64,000 nt of DNA from Hyphomicrobium nitrativorans NL23 (GTDB lineage: Bacteria; Pseudomonadota; Alphaproteobacteria; Rhizobiales; Hyphomicrobiaceae), in NCBI RefSeq assembly GCF_000503895.1, contig NC_022997.1, positions 2,066,501 through 2,130,500 of the forward strand, written 5' to 3'. Below, in pieces: positions 11,018 to 19,119 of the stretch. Each line of letters starts with the position of its first letter. Position 1 is the first letter of the stretch. Under the pieces are notes generated by a model. It made no database searches. It was not told where the DNA came from and was given only the letters and a program-made list of their open reading frames with translations. Made by a program: the position numbers and the translations under genes.

Positions 11018-11722
11018 ATGATGGACACGAAATTTGGGCGCGCTCTCGCCGTCGCCGTGCTTGCGCTGAGCGCGACGGGTGGTGCCGCGGTTGCGGGCAG
11101 CGAGAGCGGAAACTTCATGGTGCGTTTGCAGGGGACGGTCGTCGATCCCGATTCGAGCGCATCGGTGAAAGCAGGCGGCGTGCCGCTCGCGGGGGCCGAC
11201 GCGGAGGTGAGCACGGAAGTGATCCCGACCGCGACGCTCACGTATTTCTTCAACCGGAACCTTGCGATCGAACTGTTCTGCTGTTTTGCGCAGTTTGACG
11301 CGAAGGGTAAGGGCGCGATTGACGGTGTCGATCTCGGAGATTTCTGGGTGTTCCCGCCCGCGCTGACGCTGCAATATCACTTCGACAGCGTGGGCGGATG
11401 GAAGCCCTATGTGGGCGCGGGCGTGCAGTACATCCACTTCTTCAACGAGGGCCGCAGCAATCTGCCGGGCAGCCCGAAGATCGACCTCGACGACGCGCTG
11501 GGCTTCACGTTGCAGGCGGGCGTCGACATTCCGATCGGCGACGGCTGGTATCTCAACGCCGACGTGAAGAAGACCTGGATCGAGACGGATGCATCCTGGC
11601 GCGGGACCGGAATCACGGCGGGCGTCGACATCGACCCGTGGATCTTCAGCCTGGGCGTTGGCTATCGCTTCGACATCGGCAACGTGTTCGGGTCGAGGTA
11701 CGAGGCCGCCGTTCTCAAGTAG
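11018..11722 (+). CDS. OmpW family outer-membrane protein
   Basis: 234 residues with an AAGGA box about ten bases before the ATG. Residues 1-26 form a signal peptide (AVAVLALSATGGAAVAG). The mature chain reads as an eight-stranded OmpW barrel: FMVRLQGTVV at the start, TLTYFFNRNLAIEL, PALTLQYHF, KPYVGAGVQYIHFF, and the aromatic C-terminal strand DPWIFSLGVGYRFDI; a final short tail follows. OmpW proteins form narrow hydrophobic channels in the outer membrane and are often controlled by Fnr-type regulators, which fits the two boxes upstream. A strong hairpin at 11758-11784 ends the transcript. Confidence 0.92.
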   Translation: MMDTKFGRALAVAVLALSATGGAAVAGSESGNFMVRLQGTVVDPDSSASVKAGGVPLAGADAEVSTEVIPTATLTYFFNRNLAIELFCCFAQFDAKGKGAIDGVDLGDFWVFPPALTLQYHFDSVGGWKPYVGAGVQYIHFFNEGRSNLPGSPKIDLDDALGFTLQAGVDIPIGDGWYLNADVKKTWIETDASWRGTGITAGVDIDPWIFSLGVGYRFDIGNVFGSRYEAAVLK

Positions 11723-11757
11723 AGACGGTCTGGTGGACGCATGACGTCTTCACGTTT

Positions 11758-11784
11758 CGAGGCCCGGCGCCCTGCCGGGCCTCG
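11758..11784 (+). terminator. Hairpin terminator after ompW
   Basis: An 11-bp GC-rich perfect stem with a five-base loop, 36 bases after the ompW stop, followed within five bases by TTTT. Confidence 0.65.
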
Positions 11785-11858
11785 TGGCGTTTTGGGCCAG
11801 AGGCTGAGACCTTCCGCTTCGGCTTGCCCTTCCGCCTGCTGCGCGGCTAGATAGACCC

Positions 11859-12374
11859 ATGAAGAGAACAGGTTTCTATTCGGGGTCGTTCGATCCCGTG
11901 ACGCTCGGTCATACGGACATCATCGCGCGTGCCAGCCGGCTCGTGGATCGGCTGGTGATCGGCGTCGGCGTGCATCCCTCGAAGACGCCAATGTTCCCGA
12001 CCGAGGAGCGCGTCGAAATGCTCGAAGCGGAGACACGCGCCATCGCGAAGGAGGCGGGCATCCCCATCGAGGTGGTGACGTTCTCCGATCTTGCGGTCTC
12101 GGCGGCGGAACGGCACGGCGCAAGCGTGATTTTCCGCGGCCTCCGGGACGGGACGGATTTCGACTACGAGATGCAGATGGCCAACATGAACGGCCAGATG
12201 CTGCCGACCGTGCAGACGGTGTTCGTCGCGGCTTCTCCCGAGGTTCGGCATATCGCGGCGAATCTCGTGCGGCAGATCGCGCAGATGGGCGGCGATGTGA
12301 CGAGTTTCGTCTCCACGGGTGTGGCTCTCAGGCTCGCGACGAAATCGAAAGCGGACGCAAACGCAAAGGGATAG
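11859..12374 (+). CDS. coaD: Phosphopantetheine adenylyltransferase
   Basis: 171 residues, the usual length. It transfers AMP from ATP to 4'-phosphopantetheine, the fourth step of coenzyme A synthesis, in the cytoplasm. Visible motifs are the nucleotidyltransferase opening [16 protein letters not shown], whose TxGH is the HxGH-family motif, the [12 protein letters not shown] block that binds substrate, and [14 protein letters not shown] further on. The usual C-terminal ISSTLVR element appears as FVSTGVALR. The next gene is an exported cyclophilin, a frequent neighbour of coaD in alphaproteobacteria. Confidence 0.96.
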   Translation: MKRTGFYSGSFDPVTLGHTDIIARASRLVDRLVIGVGVHPSKTPMFPTEERVEMLEAETRAIAKEAGIPIEVVTFSDLAVSAAERHGASVIFRGLRDGTDFDYEMQMANMNGQMLPTVQTVFVAASPEVRHIAANLVRQIAQMGGDVTSFVSTGVALRLATKSKADANAKG

Positions 12375-12541
12375 CGCTCGACGCCTGCCGGATGCCGCAT
12401 AACGGGTTTCACCAAGGCTGGCGACAAAGGCTGGAGAAGCGGGGCCTGCGGGTTGCCCGGGGGGCCGCAACGGGCGATAACGGCGCTCGACAGGGGCTGG
12501 CCGGACCGTCTGCCTCGATATCTCAGCTCCAGGGAGCGTTC

Positions 12542-13141
12542 ATGCAAACCTTCAAGTATCTGGCCGTGCTGATGCTGGCCGTGGGCCTCGCCGCCTGCAG
12601 CAACAACGCGCCGATTGCCCAGGCGAGCCAGGAAACGCAGACGGCCGGTAGCCTTGCGCCGACCGGCGGGACGGCCAACGATCCCTCGAATACGCTGATC
12701 ATGGAACTCAAGACCGGCAAGGTGACGATCCAGCTTCGGCCGGATCTGGCGCCCAAGCACGTGGAGCGGATCAAGACGCTGGCGAGCCAGGGCTTCTACA
12801 ATGGCCTCAAGTTCCACCGGGTGATCCCAGGCTTCATGGCGCAGACGGGAGATCCGCAGGGCACGGGTGCGGGCGGCTCAAGCCTGCCGGACCTGCCGGC
12901 CGAGTTCTCGGGCATCCCATTCGAACGCGGCACGCTCGGGGCGGCGCGCACGACCAACCCGAACAGCGCGAACAGCCAGTTCTTCATCTGCTTCACGCAG
13001 GCGCCCAATCTTAACGGCGAGTACACCGTGTTCGGCAAGGTGGTGGACGGGATGCAGCACGTCGACCAGATCGCAAAAGGCGAACCGCCGCCGAACCCCG
13101 ACACCATCATAAAAATGTATCTCGCGACGGCCGCGCCCTGA
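12542..13141 (+). CDS. Cyclophilin-type peptidyl-prolyl isomerase, lipoprotein
   Basis: 199 residues from the ATG at 12542 (AGGGAG just upstream). A lipoprotein signal ends in the lipobox GLAAC, so Cys19 should be lipidated and the enzyme anchored in the envelope. After a 35-residue spacer the cyclophilin domain has the catalytic and substrate residues in KFHRVIPGFMAQTGDPQGTG and SANSQFFICF. It catalyses cis/trans isomerisation of proline peptide bonds in exported proteins. A cytoplasmic paralogue follows directly, and the two domains are obviously related, so this is a tandem duplication with different cellular addresses. Confidence 0.93.
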   Translation: MQTFKYLAVLMLAVGLAACSNNAPIAQASQETQTAGSLAPTGGTANDPSNTLIMELKTGKVTIQLRPDLAPKHVERIKTLASQGFYNGLKFHRVIPGFMAQTGDPQGTGAGGSSLPDLPAEFSGIPFERGTLGAARTTNPNSANSQFFICFTQAPNLNGEYTVFGKVVDGMQHVDQIAKGEPPPNPDTIIKMYLATAAP

Positions 13142-13247
13142 GATCTGCGCGCAGCCTGCGGCGTTTCGTGCCGAGCCGCGCGGTTGCGCGCTCGCCGGAC
13201 ACGCTTACGTTCCCTTTTTCCAACTCAAGTCACAGCGGAGCAGCCTC

Positions 13248-13724
13248 ATGGCAGAGATCACCGATCCCGAAAACACGCTCATCATCGAGACCACGCAAGG
13301 ACGCGTCGTCATCGCCATGCGTCCCGATCTTGCGCCGGGGCATGTGGAACGCATCAAGACGCTTGCGCGCGCCGGGTTCTATGACGGCATCGTGTTCCAT
13401 CGCGTGATCGACGGTTTCATGGCGCAGACGGGCTGTCCGCGCGGCACCGGGACGGGCGGCTCCGATCATCCGAACCTCAAGGCCGAATTCAGCCGCGAGC
13501 CGCATGTGCGCGGCGTGTGCTCGATGGCGCGTGCGGCGTCCCCCGACAGCGCCAACAGCCAGTTCTTCATCTGCTTCGACGACGCCACGTTCCTCGACGG
13601 AAAGTACACCGTCTGGGGCCAGGTGATCGAAGGCATGGACAACGTCGACAACATCAAGCGCGGCGAGCCGGTGCAGAACCCCGACAAGATGGTGTCGGTC
13701 AAGGTTGCGGCGGACGCCGCGTAA
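13248..13724 (+). CDS. ppiB: Cyclophilin-type peptidyl-prolyl isomerase, cytoplasmic
   Basis: 158 residues with no signal sequence. The domain has the same core as its upstream neighbour: FHRVIDGFMAQTGCPRGTG, SANSQFFICF, and KYTVWGQVIEGMDNVD. It is a cytoplasmic prolyl isomerase of the PpiB size class. The order coaD-lipoprotein cyclophilin-cyclophilin-queA-tgt is conserved in many Hyphomicrobiales. Confidence 0.93.
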   Translation: MAEITDPENTLIIETTQGRVVIAMRPDLAPGHVERIKTLARAGFYDGIVFHRVIDGFMAQTGCPRGTGTGGSDHPNLKAEFSREPHVRGVCSMARAASPDSANSQFFICFDDATFLDGKYTVWGQVIEGMDNVDNIKRGEPVQNPDKMVSVKVAADAA

Positions 13725-13753
13725 CGGCGGCGCATGACGGGAGAGGGTGCGCG

Positions 13754-14137
13754 ATGAGCTGGGCGCGGTGGGGTTCGTGGATCGCGGGCATTGCCGCGCT
13801 GCTCGGGGCGGCGGGCGTTGCGCTCGCCGCTGCGGCTGCACACGGCGGGGGTCATCCGTCGCTTCCCACGGCCGCAAACTTCCTCATCCTGCATGGAGCG
13901 GGTGCGCTGGCGCTCGTGGCGTCGTCGCGAGGGGCCGCCGCGCCGCGTGCTTATGTGCTTGCTGCAACGCTGATGGTTCTCGGTGTCATGTTGTTTTCCG
14001 GCGATCTCACGGCGCGGGCGATGGTCGGCGACCGGCTGTTTCCGTTCGCTGCGCCCACGGGCGGCGCGCTGCTGATCTGCGCGTGGCTCGTCGGTGGGGT
14101 GGCCGGGTTCGTGGGGGCGTTCGCTCGGCGGGGCTAG
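13754..14137 (+). CDS. DUF423 family membrane protein
   Basis: 127 residues with four hydrophobic segments and little else. The first segment with AAHGGG, the N-F-HG-A pattern (AANFLILHGAGALAL) and the GVMLFSGDL motif in the third segment are typical of DUF423/YgdD inner-membrane proteins. Function of the family is unknown. It begins 30 bases after ppiB and is followed directly by two tandem hairpin repeats. Confidence 0.85.
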   Translation: MSWARWGSWIAGIAALLGAAGVALAAAAAHGGGHPSLPTAANFLILHGAGALALVASSRGAAAPRAYVLAATLMVLGVMLFSGDLTARAMVGDRLFPFAAPTGGALLICAWLVGGVAGFVGAFARRG

Positions 14138-14138
14138 A

Positions 14139-14196
14139 TTTTAGCGAGACCGACGATTCACGCTTCGGGCTGATAAGGCCCGAAGCGATCGTGGTC
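14139..14196 (+). repeat. Hairpin repeat R1, copy A
   Basis: A 58-bp unit that can fold into a long hairpin: outer arms GACCGACGA and TCGTGGTC, inner perfect stem CGCTTCGGGC/GCCCGAAGCG with a short loop. It starts two bases after the DUF423 stop and abuts copy B head to tail. It contains a GATTC (GANTC) site at 14155-14159. Confidence 0.8.
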
Positions 14197-14255
14197 TTTT
14201 TAGCGAGACCGATGATTCACGCATCACGTTGATAGGGCGTGACGCGATCATGGTC
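14197..14255 (+). repeat. Hairpin repeat R1, copy B
   Basis: The 59-bp tandem partner of copy A. The arms and flanks are nearly identical, but the inner stem has different bases that still pair (CGCATCACG against CGTGACGCG, one mismatch). It also carries a GATTC site. A third copy is 43 kb away at 57411-57469. Confidence 0.8.
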
Positions 14256-14260
14256 TGTCC

Positions 14261-14494
14261 TCAAGAATACTTCGGTTCGCTGGAGGGATCGTCGGGTGGC
14301 GGCTCGATGGGCGGGTCCGCTTCGCCCGGCGGTGGGACGGGGTCCGACTGCGGGCCCGGCTCGGCCGGTTCCGGAGGTTTGGGCCGGTCCGGCGGCTGCG
14401 GCGGGCGCGTGGGGTCTTTCGGGTCGTCGGGAACGGTCGGATCGGTCGGCACGTGAGGCTCCGGGGTGAGCGTCGGGGTGCTCGAAAAACGCAT
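14261..14494 (-). CDS. Small proline-rich protein, hypothetical
   Basis: 77 residues from the ATG at 14494, divergent from queA. Nearly half the residues are Pro, Asp, Glu or Thr in short repeats ([20 protein letters not shown] and similar); no folded domain or signal peptide is visible. It may be an unstructured linker-like protein or a chance open frame in GC-rich sequence. Listed with reduced confidence because only length and composition support it. Confidence 0.35.
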   Translation of the reverse strand: MRFSSTPTLTPEPHVPTDPTVPDDPKDPTRPPQPPDRPKPPEPAEPGPQSDPVPPPGEADPPIEPPPDDPSSEPKYS

Positions 14495-14544
14495 CGTTGC
14501 CGCAGGGGTTCCGCGCGGTGCCTCCCTCGGGGTATGAGAGCGGC

Positions 14545-15666
14545 ATGCGGACCGACCTTTTCGATTTCGACTTGCCCGAAGATCTGATCGCGTTGCGCCC
14601 GGCGGAGCCGCGCGATGGGGCGCGGATGCTCGTCGTCGATGCGTCGGGGTCACCTGCTTTAGCCGATCATGCGGTGCGGGATCTGCCGGACTTTTTGCGG
14701 CCCGGCGATGCGCTGGTGCTCAACGATACGCGCGTCATTCCGGCGGCGCTCGAAGGCGTGCGCATCCGGGGCGAGATGCGTGCGCGGGTTGCGTTCAATC
14801 TGTTGCAGCGGGTGGACGGCAACAGGTGGCGGGCGTTGGCGCGGCCCGCAAAGCGTTTGCAGCCCGGAGACCGTGTGCGGTTCGGCAAGGACGGCGAGGG
14901 CATGGCCTGCCTGCTCGACGTGCTCGACGCGACGGTAGCGGAACGGCGCGACGGCGGGGAAGTGGAACTCGCGTTCGACCTTTCGGGGCCGGATTTGGAT
15001 CAGGCGATCCATGCGCAGGGTGAGATGCCGCTGCCGCCCTACATCGCGGGACGGCGCGCGCCGGATGCGTCCGACCGTACGCGCTACCAGACCGTCTATG
15101 CGGCGCGCGAGGGCGCGGTGGCCGCACCGACGGCGGGGCTGCATTTTACGCCGGAGCTTTTTGCGGCCCTCGAAGCGCGCGGCGTGTCGCGCCATTTCGT
15201 GACGCTGCACGTGGGGGCGGGGACGTTCCTGCCGGTGAAGGTGGAGGATACGGCAACCCACAAGATGCATGCGGAGGCGGGCGAGGTGTCGGCGGAGACC
15301 GCGGTCGCGCTGAATGCCGTGCGCGCGGCCGGCGGGCGGATCGTTGCCGTTGGCACGACGTCGCTGCGGTTGCTGGAGAGCGCGGCGGCGGAGGACGGGA
15401 CGATCCGGCCTTATGCGGGCGAAACGGACATCTTCATCACGCCGGGCTATCGCTTCCGTGCCGTCGATCTTCTGATGACCAATTTTCATCTTCCGCGCTC
15501 GACGCTGTTCATGCTCGTCTCGGCGTTCGCCGGACTAGAGACGATGAAGGCGGCGTATGCCCATGCGGTGGGCTCGGGCTATCGGTTCTACTCTTACGGA
15601 GATGCGTCGCTGCTCTATCCGGCACCGCCTGCATCCGCGGTTCCCTACAAGGACAGTCATGACTGA
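14545..15666 (+). CDS. queA: tRNA preQ1(34) S-adenosylmethionine ribosyltransferase-isomerase
   Basis: 373 residues from the ATG at 14545. It converts preQ1 in tRNA position 34 to epoxyqueuosine, using the ribosyl part of S-adenosylmethionine. Family wording is clear: [23 protein letters not shown] at the start, [53 protein letters not shown], and [18 protein letters not shown]. Length is usual. It overlaps the next gene, tgt, by 8 bases, so the two queuosine genes are translationally coupled; queA acts after tgt in the pathway. Confidence 0.97.
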   Translation: MRTDLFDFDLPEDLIALRPAEPRDGARMLVVDASGSPALADHAVRDLPDFLRPGDALVLNDTRVIPAALEGVRIRGEMRARVAFNLLQRVDGNRWRALARPAKRLQPGDRVRFGKDGEGMACLLDVLDATVAERRDGGEVELAFDLSGPDLDQAIHAQGEMPLPPYIAGRRAPDASDRTRYQTVYAAREGAVAAPTAGLHFTPELFAALEARGVSRHFVTLHVGAGTFLPVKVEDTATHKMHAEAGEVSAETAVALNAVRAAGGRIVAVGTTSLRLLESAAAEDGTIRPYAGETDIFITPGYRFRAVDLLMTNFHLPRSTLFMLVSAFAGLETMKAAYAHAVGSGYRFYSYGDASLLYPAPPASAVPYKDSHD

Positions 15667-16795
15667 ACGTTTCAGCTTTCAATTGCTCGCGCGCGATGGG
15701 CTTGCGCGGCGCGGTGAGATCTTCACGCCGCGCGGCACGATCCGCACGCCCGCGTTCATGCCGGTCGGCACGGTGGCGACGGTGAAGGCGCTCTATCCCG
15801 AACAGGTGCGGGATGCGGGCGCCGATATCCTGCTCGGCAATACGTATCACCTCATGCTGCGGCCGGGCGCGGAACGCATGGCGCGTCTCGGCGGGCTGCA
15901 TAAGTTCATGCGCTGGGAGAAGCCGATCCTGACGGATTCGGGCGGGTTCCAGGTGATGAGCCTTTCCAAGATCCGCAAGATCAACGAGGAGGGCGCGCTG
16001 TTTCAGTCGCACCTCGACGGTTCGCGCCACATGCTGACGCCGGAGCGCGCGATCGAGATCCAGTGCCTGCTCGGATCGGACATTCAGATGCAACTCGACG
16101 AGTGCATCGAGCTGCCGTCCGAGCGGCGCGAGGTGGAGCGGGCGATGGAATTGTCGCTGCGCTGGGCGGAGCGGAGCCGGCGCGCGTTCGAGGCGCAGCA
16201 AGCGAGTGGGGCCGCGGGACAGGGTCAGGCGATGTTCGGCATCGTGCAGGGTGGCACGGATGCGGAGTTGCGCCGGCGTTCGGCTGAGGCGCTCGTCGCG
16301 ATGGATCTCGAAGGCTATGCGGTGGGCGGACTTGCGGTCGGCGAGGGGCATGACCTGATGCTTGCGACGCTGGATGCGACGCTGCCGTCGCTTCCCGAAA
16401 CAAAGCCGCGCTATCTGATGGGCGTGGGCACGCCGCTCGATCTGATCGAAGCCGTGCGGCGCGGGATCGACATGTTCGATTGCGTGCTGCCGACGCGCAA
16501 CGGGCGCCACGGGCTGGCGTTTACGTGGAACGGGCCCGTCAACCTGCGCAACGCGGTGCATGCGGAGGACACGTCGCCGCTGGACGAAGCGAGCACGTGC
16601 CCGGCTGCGCGCGATTATTCGCGGGCCTACCTCCATCACCTGATCCGCTCGGGCGAATATCTGGGCGCGATGCTGCTCTCGTGGGTCAACACGGCGTTCT
16701 ATCAGGAGCTGATGGCAAGTATGCGGGCTGCCATCGAGGAAGGCCGGTTCGATGCCTGGGCCGAGGAGACGAAGGCGCGGATCGCGCGCAAATGA
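15659..16795 (+). CDS. tgt: Queuine/preQ1 tRNA-guanine transglycosylase
   Basis: 378 residues from the ATG at 15659. It swaps guanine 34 for preQ1 in tRNAs with GUN anticodons. The catalytic aspartates lie in [14 protein letters not shown] and [12 protein letters not shown], and the binding loop GLAVGEGHD is present. The C-terminal zinc site is unusual: where E. coli has CxCxxC before [10 protein letters not shown], this protein has SxCxxA ([17 protein letters not shown]), so two of the three cysteine ligands are missing although the rest of the region is conserved. Translation is coupled to queA by an 8-base overlap. Confidence 0.95.
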   Translation: MTERFSFQLLARDGLARRGEIFTPRGTIRTPAFMPVGTVATVKALYPEQVRDAGADILLGNTYHLMLRPGAERMARLGGLHKFMRWEKPILTDSGGFQVMSLSKIRKINEEGALFQSHLDGSRHMLTPERAIEIQCLLGSDIQMQLDECIELPSERREVERAMELSLRWAERSRRAFEAQQASGAAGQGQAMFGIVQGGTDAELRRRSAEALVAMDLEGYAVGGLAVGEGHDLMLATLDATLPSLPETKPRYLMGVGTPLDLIEAVRRGIDMFDCVLPTRNGRHGLAFTWNGPVNLRNAVHAEDTSPLDEASTCPAARDYSRAYLHHLIRSGEYLGAMLLSWVNTAFYQELMASMRAAIEEGRFDAWAEETKARIARK

Positions 16796-16822
16796 GCGCG
16801 GTCTCGGCTGCTGCTCGGCGCG

Positions 16823-17743
16823 CTATCTTCCGCGCGCGGCTTCCCGCTCGCGGTGGATGAGGTAGACGCCGGAGGCCACGATGATGCCCGCGCCCGCGAG
16901 CGTCCAGCTATCCGGCAAGTCGCCGAAGATCGCAAAGCCGAACGCGACCATGAAGAGAAGCTGCATGTAAAGGAACGGCGCGATGGAAGAGGCGGGTGCG
17001 CGCTGGTAGGCGTGCAGAAAGAGCCAGTGCCCCAGGCCGCCGAAGACGCCGAGCATGCCGAGCAAAATCCAGGCGAGCGCGCTTTCGGGTGCGTGCCAGC
17101 CCGCGAATGCGATGGGCGCGCCCGCGAAGGTGCCCACGAACATCGAATAGAAGAGCGTCACGAGCGGGCGGTCATAGCGAGACATGTAGCGCGTCAGCAG
17201 CATGAAGAGCGCATAGGCGAGCATTGCCGCGAAGGAATAGACGACGGCGGGGTGCACGGCGCCGAAGCCCGGACGCACGGCGACGAGCACGCCCGTGAAG
17301 CCGACCAGGATCGCCATGAAGCGTCGCCGGCCGACCCATTCGCCCAGCAACGGCCCAGCAAGAAGCGCGACGACGAGCGGGGCCAGGAAGACGATGGTGA
17401 TTGCCTGGTCGAGACGAAGATGCTCGATGGCCATGAAGTTGAAGGCCGTCGTCGCGACCATCAGGACGGATCTGACGAGTTGGAGGCCGAGCTTGCTCGT
17501 GGTGAAGAGTGCGCGTGCGCTCATGATGCCGAAGGCCGGCACCAGCAGAAGCAGAGCCGAGAACTGGACGACGAAGCGGGCCCAGACCACCTGCGCGACA
17601 GGCAGGCCTTCGCGCGTGACCAGATATTTGGCGGTCGCGTCCAGCGCGGAGAACAGGACCACGGCCGCGATCATGAAGCCGATCGCTTCGAGGCGGCTCT
17701 GCCCTTCGGCGTCAACGGCTGTTTTGTTGCGGCTTTCTTGCAT
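16823..17743 (-). CDS. EamA/DMT family inner-membrane transporter
   Basis: 306 residues from the ATG at 17743; the longer open frame upstream runs through repeat sequence and is not coding. About ten hydrophobic segments arranged as two EamA halves are visible, with typical wording: DATAKYLVTREGLP, VWARFVVQF, an internal ...FTGVLVAVRPG closing the first half, and a short basic tail. Likely exports or imports a small metabolite; substrate unknown. It converges on tgt, and its promoter region is occupied by two copies of repeat R2. Confidence 0.88.
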   Translation of the reverse strand: MQESRNKTAVDAEGQSRLEAIGFMIAAVVLFSALDATAKYLVTREGLPVAQVVWARFVVQFSALLLLVPAFGIMSARALFTTSKLGLQLVRSVLMVATTAFNFMAIEHLRLDQAITIVFLAPLVVALLAGPLLGEWVGRRRFMAILVGFTGVLVAVRPGFGAVHPAVVYSFAAMLAYALFMLLTRYMSRYDRPLVTLFYSMFVGTFAGAPIAFAGWHAPESALAWILLGMLGVFGGLGHWLFLHAYQRAPASSIAPFLYMQLLFMVAFGFAIFGDLPDSWTLAGAGIIVASGVYLIHREREAARGR

Positions 17744-17803
17744 GATGGACCGGGGCTGGGCTGGCCATCTCTTAACCCACGGGGCCGGGAAAGCGACGCG
17801 GCA

Positions 17804-17960
17804 TTTTTTCTGGTTTCGTACGCAAGTTGAGGGAGGCTTCGGATAAGGGGCCGGGTGCGGGTGGATGGCCGCGGCATTTGCCGCGGGCGCCCTTGGCGCC
17901 TGAGGCCCTGCGGGCCTGGGCGGTTTTGAGGTGGCGGTTGCGCACTGGGCGCGGCGCGCT
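17804..17960 (+). repeat. Interspersed GC-hairpin repeat R2, copy 1
   Basis: About 155 bp: a T-run, then CGTACGCAAGTTGAGGGAGG-like core, AAGGGGCCGGGTGCGGGTGG, and a set of short palindromes (GCCGCGGCATTTGCCGCGG, GGCGCCCTTGGCGCC, AGGCCCTGCGGGCCT). Followed head to tail by copy 2. Confidence 0.7.
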
Positions 17961-18132
17961 GTTTTTGGTTTCGTACGCAAGTTGCGGGAGGCCTCGAATA
18001 AGGGGCCGGGTGCGGGTGGATGGTCGCGGCAGTCCATGCGGAGTGTGGCTCCGCCATGACCGCCGGGCGCCCTTGGCGCCTGAGGCCCTTCGGGCCTAGG
18101 TGTTGTGAGGTCGTGCCCCGAGCGCTGTTTTT
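17961..18132 (+). repeat. Interspersed GC-hairpin repeat R2, copy 2
   Basis: Same core and palindromes as copy 1 with an extra block (GCAGTCCATGCGGAGTGTGG and a reversed CCGCCATGAC). It ends about 100 bases before tRNA-Lys. Confidence 0.7.
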
Positions 18133-18232
18133 TTGGCTTTGGGCCGGAAAAGAGGTTTGCACTTCTCTGGAAGCGCTCTAGAAAGCGGTCTCTCCATGAT
18201 CGCCGCCTCAGGGATTTCTTCCAAGGCGGTCC

Positions 18233-18307
18233 GGGCCGGTAGCTCAGCGGTAGAGCACGTGACTTTTAATCATGGGGTCGAGGGTTCGATCCCCTCCCGG
18301 CTCACCA
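18233..18307 (+). tRNA. tRNA-Lys (anticodon TTT)
   Basis: A complete cloverleaf of 75 bases: acceptor GGGCCGG with CCGGCTC (one G-U pair), D-arm AGCTCAGCGGTAGAGC, anticodon loop CTTTTAA with TTT, T-loop GGTTCGATC, and an encoded CCA. Stand-alone, between repeat R2 and the two-component genes. Confidence 0.96.
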
Positions 18308-18423
18308 AACGTTTTCAATGCGTTACCGTCGCGCATTCTCAAAACAAAAGCGGAACGCAGAGGCGCTTAAAAGTCGGACGTCCGACCGCGTACACTGATG
18401 GCGTGCGCTTCTTCGCGTTTCGC

Positions 18424-19119
18424 TTACGGATGTGGATCCGACGGCACGCCGGTGAAGACGTAACCCGCTCCGTAGACTGCCTTGAAGGGCGGCGGGTGCC
18501 GGGTCACGGCTTCGATCTTGCGCCTCAGGCGCAGGACCACGGCATCGAGGTTGCGCGGTTCGCTCCCCTGACAAAGATCGCCGCGCTTTTGAGGAACGTG
18601 CGGGGCGGCCATCATCGGCTTGAGGAAGGCGATTTCTGTCGCGGTGAGCGGAACGGCGAGGCCGTCGGGCGTCAAGAGCTGCCAGTTCATTTCATCGAGG
18701 TGCCATGCCGGAGACGTGGGAACGGGTTTCGCGATCTGGGGGGCACGCAGGCGGCGCAGCAGGTTCCGGCAGCAGGCTTCGATCTCGCGCAGGGACGAAT
18801 CCTTCACGAGATAGATGTCGGCCCCGACGCCCAAGCCGGCCAGCCGGTGGGCTTCGTCGTCGAAGGCCGTCAGCATGACGATGCCGACGGCCAGATCGTA
18901 GTGCTGGCGCGCGGCTGCGGCGACCGTGAAACCGCTGCCGTCGGGCAGGGCGAGATCGAGCAGGATCAGATCGGGCCGCGTGCGTTCGAGCAGTGCTAAG
19001 CTTTCGCGGCAGGTCGCGGCCTGGTCGACGAGGAAGCCGCGGCTGACAAGGTAATCGACAAGATCGATCCTGAGCGCCGGCTCGTCTTCGACGACCAGAA
19101 CGTGGCCTTCATGCTCCAT
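18424..19119 (-). CDS. OmpR/PhoB family response regulator
   Basis: 231 residues from the ATG at 19119. An N-terminal receiver (1-120) has the acidic pocket ED at 11-12, the phospho-acceptor Asp55 in LLLDLALPDGSG, the Thr in MLTAFDD and the Lys in YLVKD. The C-terminal part (about 150-225) is a winged-helix Trans_reg_C domain with LTATEIAFL, LDAVVLRLRRKIE and the terminal hairpin VYGAGYVF; the loop between helices two and three is unusual in length. It overlaps the sensor kinase gene by 11 bases, so the pair is one translationally coupled system. Confidence 0.9.
   Translation of the reverse strand: MEHEGHVLVVEDEPALRIDLVDYLVSRGFLVDQAATCRESLALLERTRPDLILLDLALPDGSGFTVAAAARQHYDLAVGIVMLTAFDDEAHRLAGLGVGADIYLVKDSSLREIEACCRNLLRRLRAPQIAKPVPTSPAWHLDEMNWQLLTPDGLAVPLTATEIAFLKPMMAAPHVPQKRGDLCQGSEPRNLDAVVLRLRRKIEAVTRHPPPFKAVYGAGYVFTGVPSDPHP

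Noticed and set aside
17744-18037. 98-codon N-terminal extension of the DMT transporter
   Set aside because: It reads through R2 repeat sequence, and the same false frame recurs wherever that repeat lies; the ATG at 17743 gives the normal start.
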